Shown: positions 15,271-17,318 of the stretch, in pieces | How positions within the stretch are numbered: position 1 is the stretch's first letter | How the letters are laid out: each line of letters starts with the position of its first letter | Source of the DNA: an uncultured Opitutia bacterium | GTDB lineage: Bacteria > Verrucomicrobiota > Verrucomicrobiia > Opitutales > UBA953 | Length of the DNA: 17,318 nt | NCBI GenBank assembly: GCA_937874455.1 | Contig: CALNBE010000268.1 | Span: forward strand, 1 to 17,318 | Direction: 5' to 3' | Translations under genes and position numbers: made by a program | The notes under the pieces: model-generated | Told to the model about the DNA's origin: nothing | Database searches by the model: none | Seen by the model: the letters and a program-made list of their open reading frames with translations, nothing else

Positions 15271-15297
15271 GCGCGATAGGCAAATCGCGCTTTTTTT
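15271..15297 (+). terminator. Intrinsic terminator with seven-T tail
   Basis: GCGCGAT (15271-15277) pairs with ATCGCGC (15284-15290) around a 6-base loop and is followed by seven Ts (15291-15297). It lies 29 bases after the stop at 15241 on the plus strand. It is the clearest rho-independent terminator in the window. Confidence 0.85.
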
Positions 15298-15379
15298 GCG
15301 CCCGACTCCGACCTTTTCCTTTGCCCGCAAAAACAACCCGCGATCCGCAAGCATTCATTTCCTCCTCAGATTGCCGCCC

Positions 15380-16663
15380 CTAATGCGGCGGATCCAACAC
15401 CGCCGGCTTCTCCCGCGCCGCCCCATCATTCCGCGCGGCATGGGGTGCCGCCGCCCGCAGCCAAGCCGCCAGCAGCACGGTAACCACGAAAGCCGCCAGC
15501 GACACCCAGCCCACCTTCTCGTAATGCTCCAGCACCTTGGTCTCCGCATTCCGCACCACAATCCAACCGGCCACAATGTTCGCCATCCCGCCGCAACTCT
15601 GCTGCATCGCCGCGTTCACACTCATGAATCCCGCCCGGTATTGGGGCTCCACCGCATTCGCCACCATCGTCATCGCCGGAGGAAAACGTCCCGACATCGT
15701 CACGAAAAACAGCGTCGTCAACCCCAACACTCCCAACAAGGGCGTCGGCCCGAGACGGGTGATGAAAAACACCGCCGTCATCGCCAGCGCGGTCACACCT
15801 GCCAGCACATACAGCTTGTCAAAACGATCCGAAAGCCGTCCGAACAAATTCGCCGTGAATGCCGTCACAATCCCTCCAATGAAATAAATCACCGAAATCT
15901 GGTCGCTGCTCAGCTTCACATTCGTCTCCATCGAAGGAATCATGAACGGCACCACCAACGCCCCGGCAAACACCAGCACGCCCGACAGAGCGAAGGCCCG
16001 GATGTGGACCGGATGCGTCAATATCTGCCGCATCTGCCGCATCGGTGAAACGGTCGCCCGCTCCGTCACCACCATCGGCAGTGCCTTGAACGCCACCACC
16101 CACACCAGCAGACTCGCCCCGCCCAGAAAGTAAAACGGCGCGTGCCAGCTGAATTTCTCCGCGAGAAAAAGTCCCGTGGGCATCCCCATCACCAAGGCCA
16201 GGGGAAACGCCGCCGCCACCACCGCCATCGCCCGCCCGCGCCGTTCCGGCGGCACCACGTCCGCCACCATCGCTGCCACCAGCGAGCTGGCCACCCCGCC
16301 GCACACGCCCGCCACCAGCCGCGCCAGCAGCAACGTCTCGTAGGTCGGGGCCAGCGCGCACCCCGCCGTCGAAAGCGCAAACCCGGCGTACAAAACCAGC
16401 AGCGTCCTTTTCCGCGGTAGGCGGTCCATCACAAACCCCGCCAGAAATCCCACCACCGCCGCCGAAATGCTGTAGGTCGCTGTCAGCTTGCTGAACGCCG
16501 CCGGGCCGATCGCAAAGGCATCCATCAGCCGCGTCCCCAACGGCATGATGATCATGAAATCCATCACGTGCGTAAACTGCACCGCCGCCAAAATAAACAA
16601 CAGCAGCCGCTCGTTGACTGCGGCCGCCGGGGCTTTGGGGAGAATGGGTTGCGCTTCCGACAT
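15380..16663 (-). CDS. Major facilitator superfamily transporter, DHA1-like
   Basis: From the ATG at 16663 the protein has 427 residues and about 12 hydrophobic segments, the standard MFS size. The motif between helices 2 and 3 is GFVMDRLPRKR (76-86), the MFS motif A with D80 and R81. The start MSEAQPILPK and helix 1 LLLFILAAVQFTHVMDFMIIMPLG are typical of the DHA1 drug and sugar efflux group. A second motif A-like loop (LFGRLSDRFDK) appears in the C-terminal half. The substrate is unknown. The upstream open frame to 16825 is rejected because it lies in the divergent gap. The protein ends AREKPAVLDPPH. It is convergent with the gene ending at 15241 and divergent from the serine dehydratase gene, so its role stays open. 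Confidence 0.88.
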   Translation of the reverse strand: MSEAQPILPKAPAAAVNERLLLFILAAVQFTHVMDFMIIMPLGTRLMDAFAIGPAAFSKLTATYSISAAVVGFLAGFVMDRLPRKRTLLVLYAGFALSTAGCALAPTYETLLLARLVAGVCGGVASSLVAAMVADVVPPERRGRAMAVVAAAFPLALVMGMPTGLFLAEKFSWHAPFYFLGGASLLVWVVAFKALPMVVTERATVSPMRQMRQILTHPVHIRAFALSGVLVFAGALVVPFMIPSMETNVKLSSDQISVIYFIGGIVTAFTANLFGRLSDRFDKLYVLAGVTALAMTAVFFITRLGPTPLLGVLGLTTLFFVTMSGRFPPAMTMVANAVEPQYRAGFMSVNAAMQQSCGGMANIVAGWIVVRNAETKVLEHYEKVGWVSLAAFVVTVLLAAWLRAAAPHAARNDGAAREKPAVLDPPH

Positions 16664-16793
16664 ACAAAATATTTTCGACACCCTGCATGCTTTTCCCGCA
16701 ACAAGCAATGCCCGCGAAAAAACTTTCCAAAAAATCTCCCCCTGTCGTTCCAAACAAAATCCCCTTCCCGCCGCCGCCTTTTTCACTACCGTT

Positions 16794-16849
16794 TTCCTCC
16801 GCACTGGCTCGCCTCCTGCTAACAAGCCGCCCTAAAACTTTTCCTCCGC
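16794..16849 (+). repeat. Two copies of the recurrent word upstream of sdaAB
   Basis: Exact copies TTCCTCCGC lie at 16794-16802 and 16841-16849, both in the context TTTTCCTCCGC. The second ends one base before the ATG at 16851. They sit in the 187-base gap between the divergent MFS and serine dehydratase genes. The gap is otherwise AT-rich near the MFS start, and no convincing promoter was found. Confidence 0.6.
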
Positions 16850-16850
16850 C

Positions 16851-17318
16851 ATGGGACTTTCCATCTTCGATATTATCGGCCCCGGTATGATCGGCCCCTC
16901 CAGCTCTCACACCGCCGGAGCCGTCCGCCTCGGGCTCATCGCACGCGCGCTGGCCGAGGAAAATTTCTCCGCCGTCAAAATCATTTTCCACGGTTCCTTT
17001 GCCACCACCGGCAAGGGACACGCCACCGACCGCGGCATCGTCGCCGGACTCCTCGGGTTCGCCCCGGACGACGAACGGTTGAAAGATAGCATCGCCCTCG
17101 CCGAGAAACAGGGCATCGCCCTCCAATTTGCCACCGCCGACCTCGGCGAGCAGGCCCACCCCAACACCGCCCGCATCATCACCCGCCATCCCAGCCGCGA
17201 GGACATCCAGATCACCGGCGCCTCCATCGGCGGCGGCATGATCCGGGTCCAGGAAATCAACCGCTACGAAACCAACTTCTCTGGTGCCCTCGACACCCTC
17301 GTGCGTCAGGGCAAGGCG
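16851..17318 (+). CDS. sdaAB: L-serine dehydratase, beta subunit domain (cut by window edge)
   Basis: The enzyme deaminates L-serine to pyruvate and ammonia with an iron-sulfur cluster, which is carried by the alpha part. The visible 156 residues begin MGLSIFDIIGPGMIGPSSSHTAGAVRLG; the GPSSSHTAG motif (15-23) is the family signature. KGHATDRGIVAGLLGF, HPNTARI and TGASIGGGMIRVQEIN follow in the usual order. The frame is open to the window edge, so it cannot be told whether this is a separate beta subunit or the N-terminal half of a fused enzyme. The ATG at 16851 is preceded directly by CCTCCGCC, not by a Shine-Dalgarno sequence. The divergent neighbour is an MFS transporter. Confidence 0.93.
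   Translation, partial: MGLSIFDIIGPGMIGPSSSHTAGAVRLGLIARALAEENFSAVKIIFHGSFATTGKGHATDRGIVAGLLGFAPDDERLKDSIALAEKQGIALQFATADLGEQAHPNTARIITRHPSREDIQITGASIGGGMIRVQEINRYETNFSGALDTLVRQGKA

Noticed and set aside
15819..17189. 456-residue open frame on the minus strand covering the MFS start and sdaAB
   Set aside because: The Gly-rich, motif-free translation overlaps two genuine genes in other frames and the divergent promoter gap.

Overview
The window reads as an ordinary, gene-dense stretch of a moderately GC-rich (about 60% by eye) bacterial chromosome. The best guess at host is a member of Verrucomicrobiota. The reasons are an operon of four prepilin-like proteins resembling the Verru_Chthon cassette families, and almost no Shine-Dalgarno sequences in front of otherwise clear genes. 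This assignment is inference. I see no phage, transposase, integrase, CRISPR array or tRNA.

Layout. Positions 1-1631 hold an RNA-repair pair: the 3' end of rtcA (RNA 3'-phosphate cyclase) and complete rtcB (RNA ligase). At 1850-2961 is hisF, followed closely by a 110-residue orphan. At 3026-4525, on the minus strand, lie the RNase P RNA gene rnpB and the tRNA 2-thiouridylase gene mnmA; mnmA carries a one-base frameshift near its 3' end. A tiny membrane-protein ORF (4626-4781) is divergent from rnpB. At 4794-8621, on the minus strand, is a tightly packed operon of four prepilin-like genes plus a VC0807-family membrane protein. Divergent from it is a Tat-exported LysM/amidase gene (8790-9545). 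At 9617-11816, on the minus strand, are two membrane-anchored orphans and trpB. At 11878-15241, on the plus strand, are a hotdog thioesterase, peptide deformylase, pyrG and an orphan, with two hairpin terminators. At 15380-16663 is a minus-strand MFS transporter. At 16851 the L-serine dehydratase beta gene starts and runs off the window.

The core genes are housekeeping: tRNA modification and processing, histidine/tryptophan/CTP synthesis, protein N-terminal processing and serine breakdown. The accessory part is the prepilin operon. Its first pilin carries a textbook EF-hand calcium loop, and it faces a gene for a peptidoglycan amidase.

The most unexpected signal is a short word. TTCCTCCGC or its complement GCGGAGGAA occurs 16 times by my count, where well under one copy is expected by chance. 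It occurs in intergenic gaps, in inverted hairpin-forming arrangements, and five times inside one orphan gene in three different reading frames. This looks like selection or spread at the DNA level, as for DNA-uptake words, Chi-like words or small dispersed repeats. A companion word TTTCCTTTGCG sits beside it three times.
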